Source: Alphaproteobacteria bacterium
GTDB lineage: Bacteria > Pseudomonadota > Alphaproteobacteria > Rhizobiales > GCA-2746425
Direction: 5' to 3'
Length of the DNA: 64,000 bases
NCBI GenBank assembly: GCA_024743215.1
Contig: JANSWZ010000003.1
Location: 186,001-250,000, forward strand
Part shown: piece by piece, positions 37,944-46,105 of the stretch
How the letters are laid out: every line of letters begins with the position of its first letter
Position numbering within the stretch: position 1 is the stretch's first letter
Translations under genes and position numbers: made by a program
The notes under the pieces: model-generated
What the model saw: only the letters and a program-made list of their open reading frames with translations
Databases searched by the model: none
Told to the model about the DNA's origin: nothing

Positions 37944-38077
37944 GCGCTTAAAGTAAAGAAAAGTGATTGATTTCAATTTATTAACCATCTCTCTTAAACG
38001 TTGATTGTGGTTTCCAAGAGATAAACGGAACAGACCGGATTTTACCGGAATGTGTTTATTTATCAGGAGTGGAGATT

Positions 38078-38716
38078 ATGGTTTTGCGTGCCCCTCTTAT
38101 CGCGACGGCTTCTGCCGGTGCGCTTATTTTGTCGCTGAACGCTGGTGTTGCGGCTGATTTTTACGACAATGGTGGCGGCTACCAGCAGCCAACTTACAAT
38201 GGCAACCCTCCCGCAGATTGGACTGGCCTTTATATGGGCCCGATGCTCGGTTACATCTGGGGCGATATTGATCCCGACACCGGCGCGGAAGTGGATGTGG
38301 ATGGTGTTCTGCTTGGTGGTTTTGCTGGATATAATTTCCAGGCAGGTTCATTGGTCTTTGGTGGTGAAGCCGATTTGGCGATTACCAGCATGGATGGCAG
38401 TGAAGGTGGCACCGATGGTGACGCTGACTGGGTAGGAAGCATTCGTGGCCGTCTTGGCTACACATGGGACCGCCACATGATTTATGGCACGGCGGGCCTT
38501 GGTTTCCTCAGCGCTGATGTGGACCTTGGTGGTGCCAGTGATGAGAACACCCATGTGGGCCTTGTGGCGGGCGCGGGCTTTGAAAGCATGGTCAATCGCT
38601 CATTCAGCGCCAGGGCTGAGTATCTGTATTCCGGCTATGGCGAAAAAGACTATGGTGCATTTGACGCTGACGCCAAATCCCACGCCATCCGTGCCGGGTT
38701 GGGGTATCATTTCTAA
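38078..38716 (+). CDS. outer-membrane beta-barrel protein, Omp31-like
   Basis: 212 residues, paralogous to the gene at 37175. It shares the DWTGLYMGPMLGY opening, GSLVFGGEADL, SIRGRLGYTWDRHMIYGTAG and the C-terminal IRAGLGYHF. A signal peptide precedes ADFYDNGG. The ATG at 38078 is chosen because AGGAG lies eight bases upstream; a GTG at 38069 would overlap that site. It has its own upstream region (no gene in 37944-38077) and its own terminator, so the pair is not co-transcribed. Confidence 0.9.
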   Translation: MVLRAPLIATASAGALILSLNAGVAADFYDNGGGYQQPTYNGNPPADWTGLYMGPMLGYIWGDIDPDTGAEVDVDGVLLGGFAGYNFQAGSLVFGGEADLAITSMDGSEGGTDGDADWVGSIRGRLGYTWDRHMIYGTAGLGFLSADVDLGGASDENTHVGLVAGAGFESMVNRSFSARAEYLYSGYGEKDYGAFDADAKSHAIRAGLGYHF

Positions 38717-38743
38717 GCTTTTGCTGGATTAAATTTGTGATGA

Positions 38744-38773
38744 AAGGCCCTGCACTCAGTGTGGGGCCTTTTT
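38744..38773 (+). terminator. rho-independent terminator of the second outer-membrane gene
   Basis: AAGGCCC pairs with GGGCCTT, with an inner CAC/GTG pairing around TCA, followed by Ts. It lies 28 bp past the stop codon. Confidence 0.85.
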
Positions 38774-38853
38774 CGTAGTTGCTCTGGCTGGGTTGCTCTG
38801 GCTGGATATCTGTTTTTGCAAAGCTTAATGCCAATCGCCACATGGTGGTTTAT

Positions 38854-39918
38854 TCAAGTCAAACTGCGGGCAAGGCAGGTAAGCCAGTTGTCCCGCGCCA
38901 ACTTTTTTATCAGTGTTTCGCCATAGCCATGTTTTTCCAGTGCCTCTAACAGGCGCGGTACGCCGGTGACATCGCCGATGAGTTGGGGGACTATGCAGCC
39001 ATCAAAATCCGACCCAAGCCCGACATGGTCTTCGCCCAGATGTGACATCAGATAATCCATGTGCCGCAACAACGGGTCCCAGTCCATATTGGCTGCCGCC
39101 GTGCCATCTTCGCGCAGGTAGAATGTTGCGTAGTTGAAGCCAACCATTCCGCCGGTTTCGCGAATCTGCGCCAATTGCCGATCTGTCAAATTGCGCGGCG
39201 ATTCACACAAGGCAAATGCATTGGAGTGGGTTGCCACCAAGGGGGCGTTGCTGATTGAAGCAACATCGTTAAAGCCCGCTTCGTTCATGTGTGACAAATC
39301 AATCAGGATGCCGAGTTCATTGCAAAGGCGGATCAGGTCTTTTCCCTTTTCAGTCAGACCCGGCCCAATATCTGGCGTGCCGGGAAACTTCATCGGTACA
39401 CCATGGCCGAATATGGTTGGGCGGCTCCAGACCGGGCCGAGAGAACGCAATCCCATGTCGTGAAACAGATAAAGCGCATCAAGGTCCGGGCCAATGGCTT
39501 CCGCGCCTTCCATATGCATGACGCCGGCAATGATATCATTTGAAATTGCAGTCTGAATTTCAGATGCAGACCGGCACACTTTGAAATCTCGCGGTGCAGT
39601 GCGCTCCATCCAGTGCAGCAGGCCTGCCATGGTCATGGCCATCGGCTGTGCCTGCGTATGCGTCATCTCAGGTGGCGTTGGCAAATCATAGGGTGGGTTG
39701 GCCATCAGGGCGGCAAAATCGGGCGGTGGGCCACCGGAAATTGGCGGCACGAATATGGCAAACAGACCACCGGCAAACCCGGCTTGTTTCATGCGCTGCA
39801 GATCAAGGTGACCTTTGCCCGTATTACCGAGCCAGGTTTCCTCTCGTGCCTCCGGTGTGAACATCAATCGCAGGAGAAAGTCGTTGTGCCCGTCGAAAAA
39901 GGAAATGTGTTCTGTCAT
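38854..39918 (-). CDS. membrane dipeptidase (peptidase family M19)
   Basis: 354 residues of the renal-dipeptidase TIM barrel. H11 and D13 in DGHNDFL, a glutamate in HMEGAEAIG, and histidines in LIDLSHMNE and LVATHSNAF supply the binuclear zinc site; GLGSDFDGC is also conserved. Family members cleave dipeptides, including Cys-Gly from glutathione. No signal peptide is seen, so it is probably cytoplasmic. The start overlaps the ChaC stop by 4 bp, giving a two-gene unit that could degrade glutathione completely. Confidence 0.92.
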   Translation of the reverse strand: MTEHISFFDGHNDFLLRLMFTPEAREETWLGNTGKGHLDLQRMKQAGFAGGLFAIFVPPISGGPPPDFAALMANPPYDLPTPPEMTHTQAQPMAMTMAGLLHWMERTAPRDFKVCRSASEIQTAISNDIIAGVMHMEGAEAIGPDLDALYLFHDMGLRSLGPVWSRPTIFGHGVPMKFPGTPDIGPGLTEKGKDLIRLCNELGILIDLSHMNEAGFNDVASISNAPLVATHSNAFALCESPRNLTDRQLAQIRETGGMVGFNYATFYLREDGTAAANMDWDPLLRHMDYLMSHLGEDHVGLGSDFDGCIVPQLIGDVTGVPRLLEALEKHGYGETLIKKLARDNWLTCLARSLT

Positions 39919-40673
39919 TCGTTGGCTCCTGCCAGATCCGATTGATGTGATTTGGCATGCGCCTGCACGTCTTGGAGTAAGGTCGAACAGTCCTTATCGA
40001 CAATGCCAAGTGCCGCGAACTGGTTGACGATGTTTTCCAAATATTCCAGGCTTGTGCCCAGGACTCCTGAACCATGGGTGATGAACTCAACTTGTTTGCT
40101 GTGTGGCAGATCAGGATGGATGCCTTCAGCTTCGTAATCGGCAACGAAGGTCAGTGCGGGAACAATGTTGTCGCCAACCATCGTGTGCACGACACTCGGC
40201 ACATATCCAGGTCCGATCATTTCGCGCCGCCACAGATTTCTGGTTTCCGCCTCTATTTTCTCACAGGAAAGCCTGTAGATCAGACCTTCGCAGCCATGGC
40301 CCTTGTCCAAAGCCGCCATCAGGCCGGGCATCTCAATCGTTCCGCGTCCACCCCAAATATCTTTCAGAATAAATCGACGCGCGTGGTCTGACACTCTGGC
40401 GCGCCGAACTTCGGCAAATTCAAAAGCGGGGTCCCACATCAATGATCCGTAGGCAAATATCCAAAGGTCACCATCGTCATGTTTCGCTAGTGTTTCCCGC
40501 CGCGATTTTTCCCGAAAGGATTCCGAGTGCAGCTCTTCTATGACCCAATGGAGTTCCGGCCACTTTTTCAGAAGACTAACGGGGTCGAAATCCCGGAAGA
40601 ATGATTGCAGCGGGTCTTTGATCTTGTCGCGCAATTCGGGGTGATGGATGAAGGGATCGTTGCCAGAATTCAT
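39915..40673 (-). CDS. glutathione-specific gamma-glutamylcyclotransferase, ChaC-like
   Basis: 252 residues. After a 68-residue N-terminal extension of unknown role comes the ChaC domain: WIFAYGSLMWDPAF (71-84), GRGTIEMPGLMAALD, CEGLIYRL and WRREMIGPGY, in which E151 aligns with the family's catalytic glutamate. ChaC enzymes convert glutathione to 5-oxoproline and Cys-Gly. It is the first gene of a unit with the M19 dipeptidase. The 452-bp region upstream has a strong inverted repeat but no gene. Confidence 0.9.
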   Translation of the reverse strand: MNSGNDPFIHHPELRDKIKDPLQSFFRDFDPVSLLKKWPELHWVIEELHSESFREKSRRETLAKHDDGDLWIFAYGSLMWDPAFEFAEVRRARVSDHARRFILKDIWGGRGTIEMPGLMAALDKGHGCEGLIYRLSCEKIEAETRNLWRREMIGPGYVPSVVHTMVGDNIVPALTFVADYEAEGIHPDLPHSKQVEFITHGSGVLGTSLEYLENIVNQFAALGIVDKDCSTLLQDVQAHAKSHQSDLAGANE

Positions 40674-40946
40674 TGTCTACAATTGCTTTCGTTCAAAGTT
40701 ACTGCCTGGCCCTCGAATTTCCCCACCGATTGCCGAGCTAAATTTAGTTCAGACCCTAGTCTTGCTGTGTTTTGTTGCTACTTGCAACAGCGTTCCAGAT
40801 TGCAATTTGATTTGATAAACAGCCAGTTTCAGCCAGATAATTGCCGCTGTAATGGCCTGGATAATGCAATTGGGTATTGGACGTTTGTGGTCCCTTTTGA
40901 ACAGGGTCCGACCCATTTGATTTGGATTTCATTGTTGAAGGTCCCC

Positions 40947-40982
40947 ACTGCGTCCAACTGCAAACATTGCGTTGGACGCAGT
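40947..40982. repeat. long hairpin in an intergenic region
   Basis: Arms ACTGCGTCCAAC (40947-40958) and GTTGGACGCAGT (40971-40982) are perfectly complementary over 12 bp. The loop continues to pair as GCAA/TTGC around ACA with one bulged T, so 16 bp in all. No T-run follows. It may be an operator, part of a small RNA, or a hairpin in a leader. Confidence 0.5.
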
Positions 40983-41024
40983 TTAGATCCTCTCACACAG
41001 AAACCGCGCTAAATTGTTATAAAT

Positions 41025-41041
41025 TGTGCGAGTTGCGCACA
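41025..41041. promoter_or_regulatory. inverted repeat upstream of the CIA30 gene
   Basis: TGTGCG and CGCACA separated by AGTTG, just after an AT-rich AAATTGTTATAAATTG stretch that could hold a promoter. The target gene and binding protein are unknown. Confidence 0.3.
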
Positions 41042-41224
41042 TGCCATCAAGGGAACTCGCGCAGGGTCTGTGCTTTTTCGAGCTGACCCACGCCGATCCA
41101 GCAAATCACACCGAGCAGCAGATCAATGAATGTCTACGAACGTTCTCCATCGTATGATCAAAAGGAAAGTGCTTTTTTGGGCCGCATCTCTATGATCGGG
41201 CAGCAACAGGGAGACACCGCAAAG

Positions 41225-41698
41225 ATGGAACTCGATCCACAATGGGAATATGTAGCTGATACTGTCATGGGTGGTGTGTCTGAAGGCGGCGTGCAGCAAG
41301 AGATGTATCGCGGTCGTATGGCCACCGTCTTGCGCGGCGCGGTCTCGCTGGAAAACAATGGTGGCTTTATCCAGATCGCGTTTGATATTCGCCCGGATGG
41401 AACGGGCGTCGATGCACGTGATTGGGATGGCATTGCGTTGGTCAATTGCGGCAATGGCGAGCGCTATGACATCCGCCTGCGGACAGACCAACTGAGCCGT
41501 CCATGGCAATCCTTTCGCACAGAGTTCACTGCCGAAGCCGAATGGCGGACACAGCGGATCCCGTTTGCAACGTTCGTTTCACACAGAACCGATGCCCTCT
41601 TTGATGCCTCACAGCTCAGGCGGATCGGCGTTCTGGCCATAGGCCGAGAGTTTCAGGCGGAACTGGCAGTTGCAGGCATTTGCTTCTATCGCGATTAG
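41225..41698 (+). CDS. CIA30-family protein (complex I intermediate-associated)
   Basis: 157 residues from the ATG at 41225. The N-terminus WEYVADTVMGGVSEG and DWDGIALVNCGNGERYDIRLR are typical of the CIA30/galactose-binding-like family, which in mitochondria assists complex I assembly; bacterial roles are unknown. In-frame ATGs at 41126 and 41192 would add up to 33 residues, but the family usually begins close to the WxxVxDTVMGGVS motif. The gene is followed 40 bp later by a DUF2805 gene. Confidence 0.82.
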   Translation: MELDPQWEYVADTVMGGVSEGGVQQEMYRGRMATVLRGAVSLENNGGFIQIAFDIRPDGTGVDARDWDGIALVNCGNGERYDIRLRTDQLSRPWQSFRTEFTAEAEWRTQRIPFATFVSHRTDALFDASQLRRIGVLAIGREFQAELAVAGICFYRD

Positions 41699-41738
41699 TT
41701 TTCTTGCCTTGAGGACTTGTTCCGCTATTTCCAAAGCC

Positions 41739-41954
41739 ATGAGCAAAGCAAAAAACCTCCCTTCAGAACATCTCAGCGAGATTGTACAAATGGCGTTGTC
41801 GGATCATGTCAGTTTCGCTGATATTGAACGTGAATACGGGATTCGCGAGAAGGACGTAAAGGCCGTGATGCGCTACACACTCAAGACCGGTAGCTACAAA
41901 GCCTGGCGGAAGCGTGTGCGCGACTTCGGAAGTCGGCGGGCGCATTACAAATAA
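41739..41954 (+). CDS. DUF2805 / TIGR03643-family protein
   Basis: 71 residues. LSEIVQMALSDHVSFADIE, REKDVKAVMR and SYKAWRKRVRDFGSRRAHY match a small conserved family of unknown function that looks like a helix-turn-helix-type domain. The ATG at 41739 gives the expected length. It often accompanies CIA30-like genes, as it does here. Confidence 0.8.
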   Translation: MSKAKNLPSEHLSEIVQMALSDHVSFADIEREYGIREKDVKAVMRYTLKTGSYKAWRKRVRDFGSRRAHYK

Positions 41955-42171
41955 TCTGTTGTCGCAACTGTGTGCTTGGAAAACGGCTCTTTGCTGTCGT
42001 TCATCCCAAATGAGTTTGGAATGTTAGATTTCTTCAAGCCAGACATCCATGTCTTTAGCAAACAAAACGGCATGTCAGGCCGGCGCTGCATATAGGCAGT
42101 ATGAAAACTCGAAATTTGGCGGAGTTGTGATTGAATGTGAAATGATCACTATTGGTTAATTGGACGAGCAA

Positions 42172-42621
42172 TCAGGATGTCGTTTCAATCCCGACAGTTT
42201 TCTGGAGCAGTGCGACTACGTCTTTACGCTCTTTCAATGTTAGGCGCTTCAAATGCAGTTCGTTGGTCTCAGCAATGATTTTCGGTAGCTGCGCAGCCTT
42301 TTTGCGCCCTTTTTCCGTTAAGTAGATGAGAAATGACCGGCGACTGTTGGGATCAGGTCGCCGTTCGGCAAACCCAGCCTTAACGAGAGCGTCGACGTTA
42401 CGGCTTGTGTAGTATTCAGGAAAATCCAGCTTCTTACCAAGTTGCCTTTGATTGACGCCATCAGCTTCATAGAGAAGCATCAGGTTTGCGAAAATTTTGA
42501 CGTCAATATCAACTTCTTTAAGCCGTTCGCGCATCGTAACGTCGAGCCGACGCCCAAGAGTTTGGATCAAAAAGCCAAAACTACTCTCGCGATTTTTTTG
42601 TCCCCTTGAGATTTGGGCCAT
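42172..42621 (-). CDS. MarR-family transcriptional regulator
   Basis: 149 residues with the MarR winged-helix core: VNQRQLGKKLDFPEYYTSRNVDALVKAGF (about 56-84) and the wing RRPDPNSRRSFLIYLTEKGR. The ATG at 42621 or 42642 may be used. It is divergent from the EF-hand/flavocytochrome operon, the usual position of a MarR repressor relative to its target. The shared region holds TTGCAA repeats and a TACAA-TGC-TTGTA inverted repeat. Ligand unknown; MarR proteins often respond to phenolics or oxidants. Confidence 0.9.
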   Translation of the reverse strand: MAQISRGQKNRESSFGFLIQTLGRRLDVTMRERLKEVDIDVKIFANLMLLYEADGVNQRQLGKKLDFPEYYTSRNVDALVKAGFAERRPDPNSRRSFLIYLTEKGRKKAAQLPKIIAETNELHLKRLTLKERKDVVALLQKTVGIETTS

Positions 42622-42659
42622 CGAATAACAACTCCACATCACTCAGATAGCTCCATCGC

Positions 42660-42713
42660 TTGCAATTTGCAACTGTTGCATAATTATTGCATTTACAATG
42701 CTTGTATTTGCAA
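42660..42713. promoter_or_regulatory. MarR-associated operator region
   Basis: TTGCAA occurs at 42660-42665, 42667-42672 and 42708-42713, with TTGCAT/TTGCA at 42676 and 42687. TACAA (42694-42698) and TTGTA (42702-42706) form an inverted repeat around TGC. All lie in the AT-rich space between the divergent MarR gene and the EF-hand gene. MarR binding is inferred. Confidence 0.5.
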
Positions 42714-42768
42714 CTAATGCTGATACAAGTCAAGTCTGACGAATGACCCAACCCGAAAGGTGAGCCCC

Positions 42769-43251
42769 ATGAAAACGAAACTTTCCGCTATCGCACTCGC
42801 ATTGTCGCTTGGTGTAGCAACAACATTGTCTGCCTCAGCTCAAGAAGGCCGCACGCTCGCTGAATTGAGCTTTGATTCCGTGGATGAGCATGAAAAAGGC
42901 TACTTGCATCTTGGGGATATGGAGAGGGTGAGATCGGACATTTTTACATCCATGGATGCAGACGAAAGTAACGGCTTGGAACTCTCTGAATTCATTAATT
43001 GGGGATATGGATTTGAAAACATCGCCGAAGATGAGAATAAATTACTCGCCTACCGCACAGCGTTAAAGGTGGTTTATACATTCTGGGACCGCAACGGCGA
43101 TGGCAAGATTACACCTTCGGAACATCGCCGCGCAGTAAACAATGACTTTTTCCGCGCTGATCTAAACAACAATGCAATTCTCGAAAAAGAAGAATTCCTT
43201 GGTGGATTTTCTATTCTTGTCGCGGTCCGCGCCGCCCTGAAACCTGAATAA
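42769..43251 (+). CDS. exported EF-hand protein
   Basis: 160 residues. A signal peptide ends near SASA-QEG (residue 24-25), so the mature protein is periplasmic. Three EF-hand loops have correctly placed acidic ligands: D63-D65-S67...E74, D107-N109-D111...E118 and D131-N133-N135...E142; a fourth, degenerate site may lie at 36-47. It should bind Ca2+. The ATG at 42769 is preceded by GAAAGGTGAG; a GTG at 42760 lies within that site. It is the first gene of the operon, 25 bp before the flavocytochrome. Confidence 0.88.
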   Translation: MKTKLSAIALALSLGVATTLSASAQEGRTLAELSFDSVDEHEKGYLHLGDMERVRSDIFTSMDADESNGLELSEFINWGYGFENIAEDENKLLAYRTALKVVYTFWDRNGDGKITPSEHRRAVNNDFFRADLNNNAILEKEEFLGGFSILVAVRAALKPE

Positions 43252-43276
43252 ATAGACCCAATTTTTGAGGAACTCC

Positions 43277-44539
43277 ATGATGCTAAAACGTCAAGGAATA
43301 ATGCTAATTCTCGCTTTGTTGGCGACTTTCATCGGCCTGCATTTTGCTTTTGCGCCCAAGGCACACGATCCGCGAACTACCGGTACGACCATGCTTGGTG
43401 GGGTCGCATTTTTACTGATAACTTCGTCAGTTGTTCTCTCTACCCGTCTTGCTGTCTTTGAAGAATGGTTCGGCGGACTTGATCGTATGTATCAAGTCCA
43501 CAAGGTCGCAGGTGTCGTAGCGCTCATATTTGTGCTGGTTCATTTTTTTGGTGTGCCAAAAGAACTGCCAGCCGGAACCGATCCTGCGCTTAACCCACTG
43601 GTGCCATCTGCTCCACTTGGTATGATCGCATTGGCCTTATTGGTGATCGGCCTGGCGCTGACACTAAACCGGCGCATCTCCTATAACCGATGGCGGCCTA
43701 CGCACCGAGTGATGGGACTGGTCTATGTTTTGATTGTTGGTCATTTCATGACCGCGCCAGCAATCTTCTTTGAGCGATTCAGCGCTTCGGGGGTTCTATT
43801 GATCGTCGCAGCTGTCATTGGCGTTATTGCCTATCTGTACTCGATATTTGGTATGAATCGAGCGACAGGGAAACGATATCAGATTGAGACCGTGAATGCC
43901 TTGGAGCGGGCAACCGAGATTGTGCTTAAACCGATAGGTGATGCAATCACGCATAAGCCCGGGCAGTTTGCATTTATTGAATTGCAAGGAAAGGGTTGGC
44001 GCGAACCGCATCCATTTACGATCTCCAGTGAGCCGGGTGCTGAACGTCTAAAGTTTACAATCAAGGTTCTTGGCGACTGGACACGAAAGGTTCGTGAGGA
44101 GCTTTCTGCCGGGGGCGAAGTAATCGTACGTGGGCCATATGGCCGGTTTGATATGTCAAAGGGTGGGGACAAGCAAATTTGGCTTGCAGGCGGCATTGGC
44201 CTAACCCCGTTCCTGTCGTCGGTTCGCGCAATGGAGAAGGGCGATAGCCGCCAAATTCATCTAGTTTACGCCGCACGCGAAGAAAAAGACGCCGTCTTCC
44301 TGGAAGAGCTAAAGCACCGCGCAAATCAACTTGGAAATGTGACGTTAGTTCCACTGTTCTCTCAGGATGGGAATTTTGCGCGCGTGGATATTATGAAAAC
44401 CAAGTTGCCCGACCCGCTTTCGACATATGATTATTTCCTCTGCGGTCCGAAGCCAATGGTGGAAGGCCTGGTCCATGACCTGCGAAATCAAGGCGTAAAC
44501 CGCTCACAAATTCATACTGAAGCGTTTGAGTTCAGATAA
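43277..44539 (+). CDS. NOX/ferric-reductase-like transmembrane flavocytochrome
   Basis: 420 residues. About six membrane helices carry two histidine pairs, H75/H89 and H143/H156, with the 12-13-residue spacing of a bis-heme ferric reductase domain. A dehydrogenase domain follows: FAD motif HPFTIS (245-250), GPYGRF, the NAD(P) site AGGIGLTPFLS (304-314), CGPKPM (389-394) and a C-terminus rich in aromatic residues. Electrons would pass from cytoplasmic NAD(P)H across the membrane to a periplasmic acceptor such as oxygen, Fe3+ or a quinone. The ATG at 43277 follows GAGGAA. It is second in the operon, after the EF-hand gene. Confidence 0.9.
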   Translation: MMLKRQGIMLILALLATFIGLHFAFAPKAHDPRTTGTTMLGGVAFLLITSSVVLSTRLAVFEEWFGGLDRMYQVHKVAGVVALIFVLVHFFGVPKELPAGTDPALNPLVPSAPLGMIALALLVIGLALTLNRRISYNRWRPTHRVMGLVYVLIVGHFMTAPAIFFERFSASGVLLIVAAVIGVIAYLYSIFGMNRATGKRYQIETVNALERATEIVLKPIGDAITHKPGQFAFIELQGKGWREPHPFTISSEPGAERLKFTIKVLGDWTRKVREELSAGGEVIVRGPYGRFDMSKGGDKQIWLAGGIGLTPFLSSVRAMEKGDSRQIHLVYAAREEKDAVFLEELKHRANQLGNVTLVPLFSQDGNFARVDIMKTKLPDPLSTYDYFLCGPKPMVEGLVHDLRNQGVNRSQIHTEAFEFR

Positions 44540-44542
44540 GCC

Positions 44543-45010
44543 ATGCGTCACCTACATAAACCTCTGGAGTTGGTTGCGCTGCTATTTGGCGCAATCACAT
44601 TTGGGACAGCCTACTATCTTCTGTTTCTTTCCCATCCAGCGTGGATGGCAGTTCCATTTGAACACTTCATTCCCGTATTCCGTGAGATGATATTAAGCAT
44701 TGGCGCTAGCCAGATCATCGTATCCAACATCGCGCTCGCCGCGTGTGTCATACTTTTCTTTTGGTCAAAAGATTGGTTTTGGCTGCTCGCAGTCGTGTGC
44801 TTGTTGTTATCGCTGCCGGTAACGATGTGGCAGCTTATGCCGATCAATTTTCACTTCCTTGAGGCAGCAGAACCAGCGCTTAGCCAAGGTGCTGCAGACA
44901 AGCTCTCGGAATGGGGAAACTACCAAATTATTCGATTCATCGGCGATGGTTTCGCCTTTGCATCAATGTGCAAACCTGTGCTTTGGCGCAAAAAATCCAA
45001 GGATCAATAG
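44543..45010 (+). CDS. integral membrane protein, possibly DUF1772-like
   Basis: 155 residues with four predicted helices. The segment WQLMPINFHFLE followed by W...IRFIGDGFAF loosely resembles the lPxN...W...R pattern of DUF1772 (anthrone-oxygenase-like) proteins, though the match is weak. It starts 3 bp after the flavocytochrome stop, so the two are coupled. Function is unknown. Confidence 0.72.
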   Translation: MRHLHKPLELVALLFGAITFGTAYYLLFLSHPAWMAVPFEHFIPVFREMILSIGASQIIVSNIALAACVILFFWSKDWFWLLAVVCLLLSLPVTMWQLMPINFHFLEAAEPALSQGAADKLSEWGNYQIIRFIGDGFAFASMCKPVLWRKKSKDQ

Positions 45011-45011
45011 A

Positions 45012-45431
45012 ATGAAAAATGCACCATTTTCGATCACACCAATACTCTTCGGCGTGTTGATCGTCGCTGCAATCACAGGAGCACTTGTATCAACCTTGGT
45101 TGGGGGATTTGGTATCGGCGGCTGGCTTGGATTTTTTCTTGCTGGCTTTGTTCCTATTCCCGTCGGCGGTTTGGTGCGATCAATGTTGGCCGCATCACTT
45201 GGTTCAGCCCAAGATATTCATGACGATGTACCAACGGCTGGCCCGCTGCTAACACGACTGATCATTGCTGCAGTTATCGCCGCCATTTTCGGATTGCTTT
45301 TCTCACTTCTGGGGGACGCATTTCCATTTGGCGCGCTTGCAGGCGCAGTAGCGGGACTTGTCACATCCATGACCGCCGCCGTCATATTTTCGATCATGCT
45401 TTCAACACGGGTCCAAGGAGACAAGATATGA
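45012..45431 (+). CDS. small integral membrane protein, glycine-rich
   Basis: 139 residues, four predicted helices with a Gly/Ala-rich character (GGFGIGGWLGFFLAG; GALAGAVAGLV). The ATG at 45012 lies 1 bp after the previous stop; the open frame upstream of it overlaps the preceding gene and is not used. No family recognised with confidence; DUF2798-like small membrane proteins are a possibility. Confidence 0.7.
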   Translation: MKNAPFSITPILFGVLIVAAITGALVSTLVGGFGIGGWLGFFLAGFVPIPVGGLVRSMLAASLGSAQDIHDDVPTAGPLLTRLIIAAVIAAIFGLLFSLLGDAFPFGALAGAVAGLVTSMTAAVIFSIMLSTRVQGDKI

Positions 45432-45619
45432 AAACTCCCTACGTATTCGCTGCTGTTCAAGGCATAACGGCAAGTGTTATTGGTTGGGCAGGCATCGTTG
45501 CTGCTCTCGTGATGGGACACGGAACCTGGCAAATCATTCTTGCCTGTGTAGCGGTTAGCTTCATCGTCGCTTTTCCAATTGCGTCAGTCATTACGAAACG
45601 CATGACCGGGAATTCATAG
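45428..45619 (+). CDS. small two-helix membrane protein
   Basis: 63 residues, two hydrophobic helices ending in ASVITKRMTGN, a pattern reminiscent of DUF2798 proteins. It overlaps the previous stop by 4 bp (ATGA), so it is translationally coupled. Function unknown. Confidence 0.68.
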   Translation: MKTPYVFAAVQGITASVIGWAGIVAALVMGHGTWQIILACVAVSFIVAFPIASVITKRMTGNS

Positions 45620-45622
45620 GCG

Positions 45623-46105
45623 ATGATGAAACGGGCAATCGAATTTCTGCATGACATCGCCAACATATTTTATGTCGGCGGCATCCTTTCGCACATCGTA
45701 ATCGGAATTCTGTTTGCGCATTCATCACCAGAAGTTTTGGTAACCGTTTACACGTACAAACTTCAGAGTGCTTACATTTTGATCCTCTCGGGGCTAACGC
45801 TCAAAATCGTAACCGACCTGATACTGTTTTTCCTTTACGCCGAGCGCGCGTGGTGGATGCGGGTCAAACTCGCTGCGACGACATTCCTGTCAATCAACGC
45901 ATTTGTATTCCTTGTGCCGATGATGCCTGAATTGCTGGCATTGGCTAAAGCCTCTGTAGGCCAAGCTAAAGTCAGTCAAGCTTTCATGGATCTTGAGGCA
46001 ACCGAACAACTCGTTGGTATGTCGAACGTGATCCCTCTCATAACTGAATTGGTGATGGGTGGCTTTAAACCGAGGCTTTCGAAAACCGAACGCGATGTAA
46101 AATGA
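45623..46105 (+). CDS. integral membrane protein of unknown function
   Basis: 160 residues with four predicted helices. LHDIANIFYVGGILSHIVIG at the N-terminus and KLAATTFLSINAFVFLVPMM in the third helix are the most distinctive segments; DUF2269-like membrane proteins are loosely similar. It begins 3 bp after the preceding stop. There are no obvious catalytic or metal-binding motifs. Confidence 0.7.
   Translation: MMKRAIEFLHDIANIFYVGGILSHIVIGILFAHSSPEVLVTVYTYKLQSAYILILSGLTLKIVTDLILFFLYAERAWWMRVKLAATTFLSINAFVFLVPMMPELLALAKASVGQAKVSQAFMDLEATEQLVGMSNVIPLITELVMGGFKPRLSKTERDVK

Larger units (their letters stand above)
40674..41224. other. 551-bp gap without a supported gene
   Basis: Upstream of both the ChaC operon and the CIA30 gene. 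It holds the stem-loop at 40947-40982 and the inverted repeat at 41025-41041. Several open frames cross it but none resembles a known protein. A short minus-strand frame at 41041-41123 (membrane-like, no start codon) was judged accidental. Confidence 0.4.

Noticed and set aside
40605-41012. Plus-strand open frame of 135 codons crossing the ChaC start and the gene-free gap
   Set aside because: No family resemblance, no ribosome-binding site, and it includes the intergenic hairpin.
41041-41123. Minus-strand frame reading like a membrane-protein C-terminus before the CIA30 gene
   Set aside because: It is bounded by stops, has fewer than 30 codons and no start codon. It may be a relic, but support is too thin.
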